DNA from: Enterococcus sp. 9D6_DIV0238 | Lineage (GTDB): Bacteria > Bacillota > Bacilli > Lactobacillales > Enterococcaceae | Assembly (NCBI RefSeq): GCF_002174455.2 | Contig: NZ_CP147246.1 | Span: 2,259,501-2,323,500 of the forward strand | DNA length: 64,000 nt | Direction: 5' to 3' | In this document: piece after piece, positions 34,299 through 42,435 of the stretch | How the letters are laid out: each line of letters begins with the position of its first letter | How positions within the stretch are numbered: position 1 is the first letter of the stretch | Position numbers and translations under genes: made by a program | Notes under the pieces: generated by a model | What the model was told of the DNA's origin: nothing | The model's input: the letters and a program-made list of their open reading frames with translations, nothing else | The model's database searches: none

Positions 34299-35732
34299 CT
34301 ACTTTTTCGTTGGAATCGAGGTCACTAAACGAACAACTCCATCATTATTTTTTATCCAAACAAATTCAACATCAATAATTTTTCCGTTGACTCCTTTAAT
34401 CGGAATGATTTGACTATACTTTGTTCCGTAATCAGTTACAGATGTTTGAACGGCTGTCGATTTATCAAAGGTAATTTGCTTACTTAATTGCTGACTATTA
34501 TTTCTATTAAAGCCAAGTGCCTTATCAAACCAATTAGCTTTTGAGCCTCCAACTGGATGTTCCTTATTTAACAGATAACCATCCAATTTAGAATTGATAC
34601 TTTCTTGAGTCAAATTAGGATTTTTAAGTCCACCAGCTTTCTTACCAGCTGCCTGCGCATTCCTCACCGCAGCCACTGTCAGTCCAACACCCCATGCAGC
34701 ATCCCAAAATCCAGATTCTTTCAAATCATTTACGGTACTTTGTATATAGTTTAAGCCGTTAAAACCAAACATATTGACTGTCGCACCACTGAAATAATCT
34801 TTTCCGCTTTTTTGAAATTCGGTCACTCGGCGGTCCATTTCTGTCGGACTTAATTCTACCACATCTAAGTCGTATTTTTTTATGAGCTTTCTTAGGTTAT
34901 CGGACAAATCCTGTTCACTTACTGGATACCGTCGACCATTTTTTTCAAACATATACATATCCACACCGCGGTCGGCATCGATGATGTGGATGATCGTGCA
35001 GCCATCAAGTATTTTCCTATCCTTGACTTCGATGGCTTTTTCACGCTTGGTCCAATTTTGATTGACATTATTAATCCAAGTTCGATCGGTTAAGGAAAAG
35101 CCTTTTCCATTCCAAGCACATGGACCAACATGTCCTTTTTCACTGACACCCAATGCCTGCATACCTTTAGCCACTAGCGATCCAGTATCCTTTATCCCAG
35201 TAAAATAACTAGTAGACTGTCTGCAGAAATCAAGGAACTTCTCTAATTTTTCTTGTATCTTTGCTTTTTTCGCTTGATTTCGTGTAATTCCCGCATACAT
35301 ACTGGCGATTGCCGCTTGAAAGACTGCTCCTAGCAGTTGCTCTTTTTCGTCTGATAAGCTTCTTTTTTGTTGGGCGTAGTTTTCTCTCGAGCTTTGGAAT
35401 CCTTGAATCAGCGCGTTGGCTTCATCGATTTGCGCTTGTAATTCTTCGGAATCTAAATCTTCACTACCGCATGTTGAAAGATAGCCTTGCACATACCGTT
35501 CATTCGCCTGCACAACTGCTTCACTGTGCATGATCTCCGCTTTGCAAAGCGCTGGATAGACAGTGGAAAGGTAGTCTTTGATCGACTCCATACCTGCACC
35601 ATTCAAGCCGACTGCTAATTGTATGCCTTGCGTGGCACTAGTCACTGACTCTAACGCTTGGCTATATGCTTGCCCAAATGCTTTGATTTCTGTTGTTTGC
35701 GTTTGGACTTCACCAATGATCATTTTGACCAT
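34299..35732 (-). CDS. LXG-domain type VII secretion effector (polymorphic toxin)
   Basis: A 477-residue effector exported by the type VIIb (Esx/Yuk) system. Residues ~1-200 are the helical LXG export domain (MVKMIIGEVQTQTTEIKAF, then coiled segments), followed by a conserved linker (GRRYPVSEQDLSDNLRKL, FWDAAWGVGLTVAAVRNAQ) and a variable ~100-residue toxin tip ending DVEFVWIKNNDGVVRLVTS. The toxin activity is not recognisable. ATG 35732 is preferred over 35741 because AAAGGAGG sits 9 bases before it but touches the other. It overlaps the Lap2-like gene. No T7SS core genes are in the window. Confidence 0.88.
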   Translation of the reverse strand: MVKMIIGEVQTQTTEIKAFGQAYSQALESVTSATQGIQLAVGLNGAGMESIKDYLSTVYPALCKAEIMHSEAVVQANERYVQGYLSTCGSEDLDSEELQAQIDEANALIQGFQSSRENYAQQKRSLSDEKEQLLGAVFQAAIASMYAGITRNQAKKAKIQEKLEKFLDFCRQSTSYFTGIKDTGSLVAKGMQALGVSEKGHVGPCAWNGKGFSLTDRTWINNVNQNWTKREKAIEVKDRKILDGCTIIHIIDADRGVDMYMFEKNGRRYPVSEQDLSDNLRKLIKKYDLDVVELSPTEMDRRVTEFQKSGKDYFSGATVNMFGFNGLNYIQSTVNDLKESGFWDAAWGVGLTVAAVRNAQAAGKKAGGLKNPNLTQESINSKLDGYLLNKEHPVGGSKANWFDKALGFNRNNSQQLSKQITFDKSTAVQTSVTDYGTKYSQIIPIKGVNGKIIDVEFVWIKNNDGVVRLVTSIPTKK

Positions 35733-36075
35733 CAACCTCATCCTCCTTTCTCAGCTGTTGCAGCTCTGCTTCGTAAAGAAGGTCGCTTTCATCTTCTAGG
35801 CGACGGTTTTCTTTGTGTAATGTTTCTTGTCCGTCCGTCATTGCATCAAAGAAACGGCGTTCGGCTACACGTGATTCTTCTGTGAGTTCTTCAAAAAGGT
35901 GGCCTTCTTCCTGCCGATGAAAGTAAGTGAGAACTTGGTCGTTATGGTGACGTTCTCTGGTAAATAAGTGCTCTGTCTCGCTCATGTTTCGTTCCAACAA
36001 CGTGTTGAGCGTACGATTTTCCTCTTGTTTTTCTTCATTTTCTCTGCGTTTTTCTTGTAACTCCTTTTGGGTCAT
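35710..36075 (-). CDS. DUF3958-like targeting factor (Lap2 type) for the LXG effector
   Basis: A 121-residue, highly charged all-helical coiled-coil protein (Glu/Arg/His-rich, NTLLERNMSETEHLF). In characterised LXG loci two small helical proteins, DUF3130 (Lap1) and DUF3958 (Lap2), bind the LXG domain and bring it to the secretion machine; this gene has the right size, fold and place. AAAGGAGAG precedes the ATG, and its 3' end overlaps the effector start by 23 bases. Confidence 0.75.
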   Translation of the reverse strand: MTQKELQEKRRENEEKQEENRTLNTLLERNMSETEHLFTRERHHNDQVLTYFHRQEEGHLFEELTEESRVAERRFFDAMTDGQETLHKENRRLEDESDLLYEAELQQLRKEDEVDGQNDHW

Positions 36076-36090
36076 TCCTTCTCTCCTTTG

Positions 36091-36363
36091 TTACGGAAGT
36101 CGTGTAAATAGCTGCTTCGCTTGTTGATCTGCTCGTTTAAATGCTGCGACTGCAGTTTGGATAGAAGCTACATCTCTGTTGAGTAGTTGCTGGATCGTTG
36201 CCGGGTTTTTCTTCAGCTGTTGAAAGGTACTTTCAGCCGTGGCATTGCCGAGAACCGTCGTCCCCGAAGAAAACGTCACTGTTTTTGAAAGCGACAAGCG
36301 ATCGTTCGCCAGCACGATTTGAGTGGCTTGTTTCTGGGTTTCTGCTTCATTTAACTCGATCAT
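36091..36363 (-). CDS. TIGR04197/DUF3130-like small WXG-type protein (Lap1 type)
   Basis: A 90-residue helical hairpin protein of the TIGR04197/DUF3130 kind (NATAESTFQQLKKNPATIQQ, then VASIQTAVAAFKRADQQA). It is the first gene of the minus-strand operon Lap1-Lap2-LXG-immunity and is thought to act with Lap2 as an export adaptor. GAGGTGA precedes the ATG. Confidence 0.75.
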   Translation of the reverse strand: MIELNEAETQKQATQIVLANDRLSLSKTVTFSSGTTVLGNATAESTFQQLKKNPATIQQLLNRDVASIQTAVAAFKRADQQAKQLFTRLP

Positions 36364-36599
36364 AAAATCACCTCATTTCGTTATTTAATATTATCTTTTT
36401 AGAATAACACACTTCGCATTACAATGCCTACAAAATGTATTATAATTCTATTTAAAAATAAACATTACTTTTCTTACTTATGGAGCAATTGGCATCAAAA
36501 TTGATTTCATTATAGTTCAAGCAAGGAACCGTCGATTTTTGGAAAATTGGGTAATGAGCATTTGTTTCATTTGTGCGCATCGACTAGGGCAACTCGTCG

Positions 36600-36806
36600 G
36601 TGTCAGAGCAGCTTTCACTGCTTTTAATAAACGGTGAGAATAAAGCATCTACTACGCTACGCTTCGATCTCATCAAATTCTAAGTGCTAAAGCACTAAGA
36701 GTTGAAGGCTTCGGAACTAAACCGAACATCACAAAAATTTTTAAAGCAATTTTCATGATCTTCTTCTTAGCTCTCAGAGCTGAACGCTTTTTTCTCAACC
36801 TCTGTA
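36600..36806. repeat. Intergenic repeat element, copy R3 (degenerate long form)
   Basis: AATAAACGGTGaga at 36626, the module TTCGATCTCATCAAATTCTA and CTAAAGCACTAAGAGTTG, then AGGCTTCGGAACTAAA, cacaaaaatttttaaagcaattttcatga and ttctcaacctctg. It matches R1, R2 and R4 in order. The stretch 36364-36600 holds nothing else I recognise. Confidence 0.7.
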
Positions 36807-36867
36807 CACCCAAAGAGCTATTTGCTGTTCACTCTTTCGGTGCGACTGCTTCCTTGCTTGACCGATA

Positions 36868-37143
36868 GAACGAAAAAAACACGGTATCAGCTACCCGCTG
36901 ATACCGTGCAAAAGTTCAATAAATAAGCATCGATCTGTTATTTAAAAACGCAATTGAGGTGCAAAAAAAGCTAGTAATTCACACGAAAATTGAGTAAAAT
37001 AAATACAGTCAATGAAAATTGACTTGGGCAACTTGTACGATCAGCGTTATCTGATTGTATAAGGCTCTGTAGGTCGACGCCAATCTTCCTGCAGAGTGCC
37101 TTTTTATTTTGTCTAGCAATGCTAGATTTCCTTCGTTCTATCT
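36868..37143 (-). ncRNA. Candidate structured small RNA between the LXG locus and rpsD
   Basis: A minus-strand promoter TTGACT (37174-37179)-18-TAGAAT (37150-37155) predicts a start near 37143. The following ~240 bases contain successive hairpins: CTAGC-att-GCTAG, a long stem CTCTGCAGG/CCTACAGAG (about 37063-37100), ATCAG..CTGAT and AGTCAAT-tttc-ATTGACT. A strong stem CACGGTATCAGC/GCTGATACCGTG then T7 terminator (36872-36908) ends it. No convincing ORF fits. The central stem is also followed by a T-run on the plus strand, so orientation is uncertain. I cannot match it to a named RNA family. Confidence 0.4.
36872..36908 (-). terminator. Minus-strand terminator of the candidate small RNA
   Basis: A perfect stem CACGGTATCAGC / GCTGATACCGTG (plus strand 36881-36908) is followed on the minus strand by T7. 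Confidence 0.85.
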
Positions 37144-37235
37144 GCCTCAATTCTACCCTTAATGACAAACCAAAGTCAATGCTTTTTCAACATAATTATC
37201 ACTTAAAGTAGGTTTTATATTTTTGTTATACAAAG

Positions 37236-37281
37236 AAAAAACGACTGAAAATCGTAAAAGATTTTCGGTCGTTTCTTTTTG
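37236..37281. terminator. rpsD terminator
   Basis: AAACGACTGAAAATC pairs with GATTTTCGGTCGTTT, with A- and T-runs on both sides, about 35 bases after the rpsD stop. Confidence 0.9.
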
Positions 37282-37313
37282 ACTTGCGTCCAAAGATTCC
37301 CAAGAAGTGAATC

Positions 37314-37925
37314 TTAAAGTTTTTGGTTGTAGTATTCAACGACAAGTGCTTCGTCGATTTCAGGATATAATTCATCACGTTCTGGTAAACGAGTGAAGCT
37401 ACCTTCTAATTTTTCAGCGTCAAAGCTTACAAATGCTGGACGTCCAACAGTTGATTCAACAGCGTCTTTGATTGTTACAACGTTTTGAGATTTTTCGCGA
37501 ACAGAGATCACTTGACCAACTTCAACGTGGTAAGAAGGGATATCTACACGTTTGCCATCTACAGTGATGTGGCCGTGGTTTACTAATTGACGTGCTTGAC
37601 GACGAGTAGTTGCAAGACCTAAACGGTAAACAACATTATCTAAACGTTGTTCTAGTAAGATCATGAAGTTAACCCCGTGTTTACCTTCTTTGATTTTGCT
37701 TGCTTTAACGAACAAGTTAACGAATTGACGTTCGTTCATACCGTACATATGACGTAATTTTTGTTTTTCAGTTAATTGCATACCATATTCAGAAACTTTA
37801 CCACGGCTGTTTGGTCCGTGTTGTCCTGGTTTGTATGGGCGGCGTGCTAGTTCTTTACCAGTTCCTGATAGAGAGATACCTAGACGACGAGAGATTTTCC
37901 ATGATGGTCCTGTATAACGTGACAT
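37314..37925 (-). CDS. rpsD: 30S ribosomal protein S4
   Basis: The 203-residue primary 16S rRNA-binding protein S4. [37 protein letters not shown] and the S4 RNA-binding domain ([20 protein letters not shown]) are clear. No zinc-type Cys cluster, so it is the C-minus form. It is monocistronic and preceded by a ~215-base leader that may be an S4-responsive autoregulatory RNA. TGGAGG precedes the ATG. Confidence 0.98.
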   Translation of the reverse strand: MSRYTGPSWKISRRLGISLSGTGKELARRPYKPGQHGPNSRGKVSEYGMQLTEKQKLRHMYGMNERQFVNLFVKASKIKEGKHGVNFMILLEQRLDNVVYRLGLATTRRQARQLVNHGHITVDGKRVDIPSYHVEVGQVISVREKSQNVVTIKDAVESTVGRPAFVSFDAEKLEGSFTRLPERDELYPEIDEALVVEYYNQKL

Positions 37926-37934
37926 TCAAAATTC

Positions 37935-38130
37935 CTCCAATAAAATAAGTTTTTTGGAGTAAAATAATCTTCTGAAAAATTCATAATCGTGCAGTTCATT
38001 CTTCAACCTTCACCTTTGCAGCCGCGGTTACGCAGTCGAACCTGAAAAGCTGATCAGACGTTTTAGTCTGGAAAGCTCAACAATAAGGCAATGAACTGTT
38101 GACGAGTCTATTATTTTTCTGCTGCTTATT
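37935..38130 (-). promoter_or_regulatory. Probable S4-binding leader of rpsD
   Basis: The ~215-base leader between promoter and rpsD ATG contains several complementary blocks (for example GTTCATTGCC..., CAGACTAAAACGTCTG with flanking GAGCTTTC/GATCAGCTTTTC, and CCGCGGCTGC). Firmicute rpsD mRNAs carry a structured leader bound by S4. The assignment is from position and structure potential, not a matched consensus. Confidence 0.5.
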
Positions 38131-38143
38131 TTACACAAAGGTT

Positions 38144-38172
38144 AGTATACCTCAGAATAGTGGATAACTCAA
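38144..38172 (-). promoter_or_regulatory. Promoter of rpsD
   Basis: On the minus strand, -35 TTGAGT (38167-38172) and -10 TATACT (38144-38149) with a 17-base spacer. Confidence 0.75.
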
Positions 38173-38198
38173 GCTTTTTCTTGCATAAGTCCAAGTAA

Positions 38199-39557
38199 TT
38201 ACCACCCGCCTGAGGCACCGCCTCCACCAGATGAACCGCCACCGAATGAGCCCCAAGACGAACCGCCGCCGTCAGACCCATTACTGCTGTCAGACCAGTT
38301 GGCAGAATTATAGTTAGACGTAAGGTAAGTTGTGGTTAATACATACCCGTCTCCTGAATAAAGGGTATCGCCGATCAAGACCCGTCCAAACGCTTTTCTT
38401 TGTGCTGAAGGATGCTTCAATAAGCGACCTTGAGCGATCGAACGGCGTAATTTTCTTTTTGAAGCGATCAACGAACTGCCGCTTAACATCAGGTGGTAGA
38501 AGTTTGTTTGTTTCATTTCAGCGAGTTGTGTTGCTGCATCTTCATTTGTGAAGTCTGAAATTCGGTTTTGATAGTCGCCATAGGTTTGTTTTAAAGCTTT
38601 TCCTGCAGAAAGACTCCGGATCACTAGGATCAAATTCGTCAATAAAACAAAAAATAGAAAGATCCCTAATGACCAACGACCCCATTTAGCAGCACTTTTT
38701 TGACTCTCGACTTGATTGATTTTAGAATCGACTAAAGCAGTTTTGGTATTCATTAGAGGAAATACTTGATCGAGCACTTGGTTTACTGCTTGGTCATATT
38801 TTTCATCTTTAAATGCATCAACGACATCGTCATCATTGATGATCGAATCAGCCGTTCCATCAGGGATCAATCCTTCTAATCCGTAACCAACTTCTAAACG
38901 AAATTCGCGGTCATCCAAGGCAATCAGATATAAAATACCGTTATTTTCATTTTTATCGCCGATCCCCAGTTGATTGAATAATTTATTGGCGTAAGATTCG
39001 ATATCTTCCCCGCGTGGTAATTCAGGGATAGTGATGACTTCTAATTGTGCTCCGTTGGTACTGGCAGCTAATTGTTTGTTTAGCTCATAGATCTTCTGTT
39101 TCGTTTCTTTATTTAGCATATTTGCATTGTCTGAAATAAAAATATTGTTTTTGTTGAGTGTGATTTGACTGTTCGTTCCTTCAATAGAAATCGTATAATT
39201 ATTTTCTGATTGAGGGTACTCTTTTAAGTTCGCCAAATTTTCTTGTAAAATCGTGTCAAAGGATTTCTCAGCTGTGATGATTTTTCCAGATTCGATCGCA
39301 GCTTTTTCTTCTTGAAGAGTATTGAGCTCTTGGTCAAAAGCAGTCATTTTTTCGTTATAGCTAGCGCTCGCTGAGAAAAATAGGCTGAAAAGACCTATAA
39401 AAATCATTAAGACAACCAAGAGAATGACTGAGAATACGTTGTTTGTTGCTCGCATGGATTTATACTGGTTTTCGATTCGTTGATTTAATTTCTTTACGTT
39501 AGTGTCCTGTCCTTGTTTTATCATTTCGTTCACCTTACTTTCCCCATAGTTTGGCAA
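38199..39557 (-). CDS. TPM-domain membrane protein (YgcG-like)
   Basis: A 452-residue membrane protein: ~40-residue cytosolic N-terminus, a transmembrane helix (FSVILLVVLMIFIGLFSLFF), a coiled region, an extracellular TPM domain (FISDNANMLNKETKQKIYEL, LEVGYGLEGLIPD), a second helix (LGIFLFFVLLTNLILVI), then a cytosolic part ending in a Gly/Ser-rich tail with GGW. TPM proteins function in photosystem repair in plants; the bacterial role is unsettled. The TTG at 39557 has GGAGG well spaced; ATG at 39524 with AAGGTGA is the alternative. The long pre-helix N-terminus is unusual for the family. Confidence 0.82.
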   Translation of the reverse strand: MPNYGESKVNEMIKQGQDTNVKKLNQRIENQYKSMRATNNVFSVILLVVLMIFIGLFSLFFSASASYNEKMTAFDQELNTLQEEKAAIESGKIITAEKSFDTILQENLANLKEYPQSENNYTISIEGTNSQITLNKNNIFISDNANMLNKETKQKIYELNKQLAASTNGAQLEVITIPELPRGEDIESYANKLFNQLGIGDKNENNGILYLIALDDREFRLEVGYGLEGLIPDGTADSIINDDDVVDAFKDEKYDQAVNQVLDQVFPLMNTKTALVDSKINQVESQKSAAKWGRWSLGIFLFFVLLTNLILVIRSLSAGKALKQTYGDYQNRISDFTNEDAATQLAEMKQTNFYHLMLSGSSLIASKRKLRRSIAQGRLLKHPSAQRKAFGRVLIGDTLYSGDGYVLTTTYLTSNYNSANWSDSSNGSDGGGSSWGSFGGGSSGGGGASGGW

Positions 39558-39585
39558 AATCTTCCTCCAAAGGCTATCTATTTTT

Positions 39586-39614
39586 TATAAAACAACCCGA
39601 TGTCTCTTGTTCAA
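39586..39614 (-). promoter_or_regulatory. Promoter of the TPM gene
   Basis: On the minus strand, -35 TTGAAC (39609-39614) and -10 TTTATA (39586-39591), spacer 17. The 331-base gap 39558-39888 otherwise holds only the promoter of the next gene. Confidence 0.6.
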
Positions 39615-39803
39615 TAGATAACTTAGTTCTATTTTACCAGTAAAATGCAAATTCTCATCGGTCTTCGGAAGGATTTTCTCATTGTTTTTTCATAAAAAGA
39701 AAGGAAAGTAGCGAGAAAGAATGAAAAGGAGTAGAGGATCGACGTACTTTATCACTTGTTTTGCTCATAATAGAAAAAAGTGTTACTTTGTATGAAAAAG
39801 CAC

Positions 39804-39832
39804 TAGACAAAATGCGTAGAGGTCTTTAAAAT
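39804..39832 (+). promoter_or_regulatory. Promoter of the formate/nitrite channel gene
   Basis: -35 TAGACA (39804-39809) and -10 TAAAAT (39827-39832), spacer 17, about 55 bases before the ATG. Confidence 0.55.
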
Positions 39833-39888
39833 AGTAAAGGATGTTTTTGAAAATATAAAATGAAAACAATATGAAAAGGAGAAACAAG

Positions 39889-40686
39889 ATGAAACCTGTA
39901 TCGCCGTTATTTGAGCAGATCGATAAATCAATCAATAAAAAAATGAACTTATTCCAAAGTAGTTTCTTACGCTATGCTTTTCGTGCCATGCTTGCTTGTA
40001 TGTTTTTAACGCTAGGAACAGCTGTGGCATTCGCTATTGCGATGAAAGGTGAGGATATCGCACATGGACTTGGCAAAATGTTGTATGCCTTTATGTTCAG
40101 TTGGTCACTTGTGATGATTCTTTATATGAATGCTGAGTTAGGTACGTCAAATATGTTGTATATGACTGTCGGCGTTTATCGAAAAAAAATCAATTTCTCC
40201 TTTGCTGCAAAAATTTTGTTTACCTGTATTTTCTTTAATTTAGTCGGTGGGGTATTATTCGGTTACTTGATTTCGTTGACGGTACCTTATCAAGACCTAG
40301 CACCAGATAGCTTCTTCTTTACATCGATCGCTGGTAAATTGAACAAGACGACGGTCCAGATTTTGGTTGAAGCCATTTTTGCCAATATCGTTGTAAATAC
40401 AGCTGTTTTAGTAAGTATGCGTATGAAGGACGACGCGGGTAAAGTCGCTGCGATCATTTTCATCATCTTCATTTTCGCTTTCTTAGGCTATGAGCACGTT
40501 ATCGCCAATTTCCCTGCGTTTAGCTTAGCTTATTTTGCTTCACACGGAACAATGGCCGCGATGACTGTCGGCAGTGTTGCGCACAATCTGTTCTTTGCTT
40601 TGATCGGTAACTTTATCGGCGGCGGCTTAGTGATGGGCTTGGGCTATGCATGGTTGAACAATGCGGACACAACATATGTAGATTAA
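39889..40686 (+). CDS. Formate/nitrite transporter family channel (FNT)
   Basis: A 265-residue six-helix FNT channel of the FocA/NirC family, which conducts small monovalent anions such as formate, nitrite or hydrosulfide in pentamers. Helical segments and the AELGTSNMLYMTVGVYRKK loop are recognisable, as is IVVNTAVLVSMRMKDDAGK. ATG 39889 is chosen since AAAGGAG sits 7 bases before it; an in-frame ATG at 39871 overlaps that site. It is a single gene with its own terminator. The anion carried cannot be told from sequence. Confidence 0.85.
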   Translation: MKPVSPLFEQIDKSINKKMNLFQSSFLRYAFRAMLACMFLTLGTAVAFAIAMKGEDIAHGLGKMLYAFMFSWSLVMILYMNAELGTSNMLYMTVGVYRKKINFSFAAKILFTCIFFNLVGGVLFGYLISLTVPYQDLAPDSFFFTSIAGKLNKTTVQILVEAIFANIVVNTAVLVSMRMKDDAGKVAAIIFIIFIFAFLGYEHVIANFPAFSLAYFASHGTMAAMTVGSVAHNLFFALIGNFIGGGLVMGLGYAWLNNADTTYVD

Positions 40687-40691
40687 AAAGT

Positions 40692-40722
40692 AGAGTGCGG
40701 GATTTTTTCCCCACTCTTTTTT
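40692..40722 (+). terminator. Terminator after the FNT gene
   Basis: AGAGTGcGGG / CCCcACTCT stem with a following T6 run. Confidence 0.85.
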
Positions 40723-40775
40723 GCTGTTAGACGTAAATTGTTTTAAGATGGAAGAAAAGACAAAGGAGTAAACGT

Positions 40776-41423
40776 GTGGACGAAATTATTTTTACTAAAA
40801 ATGAAGAGAAGTCGCAACAAATGGCTGCTTACATGAAAAATTTATTCCCCTTTGCAGGTGTCCCTGCACCAACACGTGCGGCAATGGAAAAAGAGCTTTT
40901 AAAAGCCAGTAAAAAACTGCCGTTTGCAGACCTTTTTGAGCTGGTGAATGTTTATTATGAGAAACCTGAACGGGAATATCAGTATGTTGCGATCGATCTA
41001 GCAACGGTAAATGTGAAGCGTTTGAGCTTTGAAGAAGTATTACAGTTCAAACCACTAGTCATTGAAAAAGCTTGGTGGGACAGCGTGGATGCTTGGCGTA
41101 AATTTTTTGCCTTATGGGGTGCGAGTCATTTTGAAGAAATGCCTCGATTATTTGACGCTTTTTTCGGAGAAAAAGACTTCTGGCATCGACGGATAGCAAT
41201 CAATTTACAGTTATTGTATAAAGACAGAACGGACACCGAGCTGTTGAAAAAAGCGATTATTTATGATAAAACTACAGATGAGTTCTTTATTCAAAAAGCG
41301 ATCGGCTGGTCATTACGCCAGCATAGTAAAACAGATCCTCAATGGGTTCAAGAACTGATCACGACGATGGAACTAAGTCCATTAGCAGTTAGAGAAGGCA
41401 GCAAATATTTGCCAAAATCATAG
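40776..41423 (+). CDS. DNA alkylation repair protein, AlkD/HEAT-like
   Basis: A 215-residue all-helical HEAT-repeat protein of the AlkD family, DNA glycosylases that excise bulky N3/N7-alkylated bases. Markers are FPFAGVPAPTRAAMEKELL, AWWDSVDAWRKFFALWG, FWHRRIAINLQLLYKDRTD and FFIQKAIGWSLRQHSKTDP. The Trp/Asp-containing helix that contacts DNA is conserved. Start GTG at 40776 with AAAGGAG 7 bases upstream. It is followed by a HAD gene 23 bases downstream, so probably cotranscribed. Confidence 0.9.
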   Translation: MDEIIFTKNEEKSQQMAAYMKNLFPFAGVPAPTRAAMEKELLKASKKLPFADLFELVNVYYEKPEREYQYVAIDLATVNVKRLSFEEVLQFKPLVIEKAWWDSVDAWRKFFALWGASHFEEMPRLFDAFFGEKDFWHRRIAINLQLLYKDRTDTELLKKAIIYDKTTDEFFIQKAIGWSLRQHSKTDPQWVQELITTMELSPLAVREGSKYLPKS

Positions 41424-41446
41424 AAAGCGAGCGAAAATAATACGCC

Positions 41447-42223
41447 ATGAAAAGAAAACTTTTTGCATTTGATATCGACGGAACATTACTGGGAAGCGAC
41501 AAACAACCACTGGAAAGTACAAGAGAAGCATTAGCACTACTTAGACAGCAAGGTCATCTGGTGACTGTTGCTACAGGGCGTAGTCGTTTTATGGCGCAGG
41601 ATATTATTTTAGACTTAGGTTTTTCAAACTATGTTCTTTGTAATGGTGCTGCTGCATTTTTAGATCATGAGCAGTATTATCAAAATTTATTGGATGAAGA
41701 AGAGCTGCAGCGTTTTTCATCTGAATTGGAAAAAAGAGAGATCGGTTTGGCGTATGTCGGCTTAGACGATGTGAAAAAAAATAATCATCACCGTCAGCTA
41801 CAAATGGCGGAAGCAATGGGCTCTATTGATTTTGCAGCTCCTGAATATGATGGAGATTTCCATAAGGAAAACGATGTATACCAAGGCTTGGCTTTTTATG
41901 ATGAATCGTATGAAGGCGTATTTGACAATGAATTCTCTAAGTTTCGCTTTGTCCGTTGGCATCCTCAAAGTGTAGATATCGTTCCGAAAAATGGCTCGAA
42001 GTCTGCCACATTATTGAATTTAGCTGATCGTGTAGGAATTGAGCGGGAAAATATCATTACCTTTGGTGATGGCGAAAACGACCGGGAAATGCTAAGAGAA
42101 GCAGGGATCGGTGTAGCAATGGGCAATGCACTGCCGCATATCCAAAAAGAAGCGAAGTTTGTGACAGATACCAACGATAATGATGGGATTTGGAAAGCGT
42201 TGAAAGAGTTAAAGGCGATTTAG
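41447..42223 (+). CDS. HAD-superfamily phosphatase, Cof type
   Basis: A 258-residue Cof-like HAD hydrolase, paralogous to the one at 1341. Motif I FAFDIDGTLLGSDKQP, motif II TVATGRSRF, a Lys in VPKNGSKSATL and motif IV ITFGDGENDREMLREAG are intact. Soluble phosphatase; substrate unknown. It has only a weak ribosome site (AGCGAG), fitting translation coupled to the upstream repair gene. Confidence 0.9.
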   Translation: MKRKLFAFDIDGTLLGSDKQPLESTREALALLRQQGHLVTVATGRSRFMAQDIILDLGFSNYVLCNGAAAFLDHEQYYQNLLDEEELQRFSSELEKREIGLAYVGLDDVKKNNHHRQLQMAEAMGSIDFAAPEYDGDFHKENDVYQGLAFYDESYEGVFDNEFSKFRFVRWHPQSVDIVPKNGSKSATLLNLADRVGIERENIITFGDGENDREMLREAGIGVAMGNALPHIQKEAKFVTDTNDNDGIWKALKELKAI

Positions 42224-42240
42224 ATAGAGATTAGTAGTAC

Positions 42241-42286
42241 AGACTGCAGATAAAGTCTTTTTAGACGTTTAGCTGCAGTCTTTTTT
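42241..42286 (+). terminator. Terminator after the HAD gene
   Basis: AGACTGCAG pairs with CTGCAGTCT, followed by T6. Confidence 0.85.
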
Positions 42287-42435
42287 GTACGTGTTAAAAT
42301 AAGATAGGATGCAAGATTGATGGTGTAAAGATTGCTGATAATAATATATGCTTGAAGATGGTTTCAGTTGTAATCTACTTAATTTTTTTAATACCTGTTT
42401 TTATATAGACAAAGGCTGAATTTTTTCTTTGTTTT

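Noticed and set aside
32368..36363. Prophage or integrative element around the LXG locus
   Set aside because: No integrase, terminase, structural genes or att-like direct repeats at the borders; only toxin, adaptor and immunity genes.
36971..37168. Possible 65-residue minus-strand protein
   Set aside because: It crosses a promoter and several hairpins, has no ribosome site and unnatural composition; treated as noncoding.
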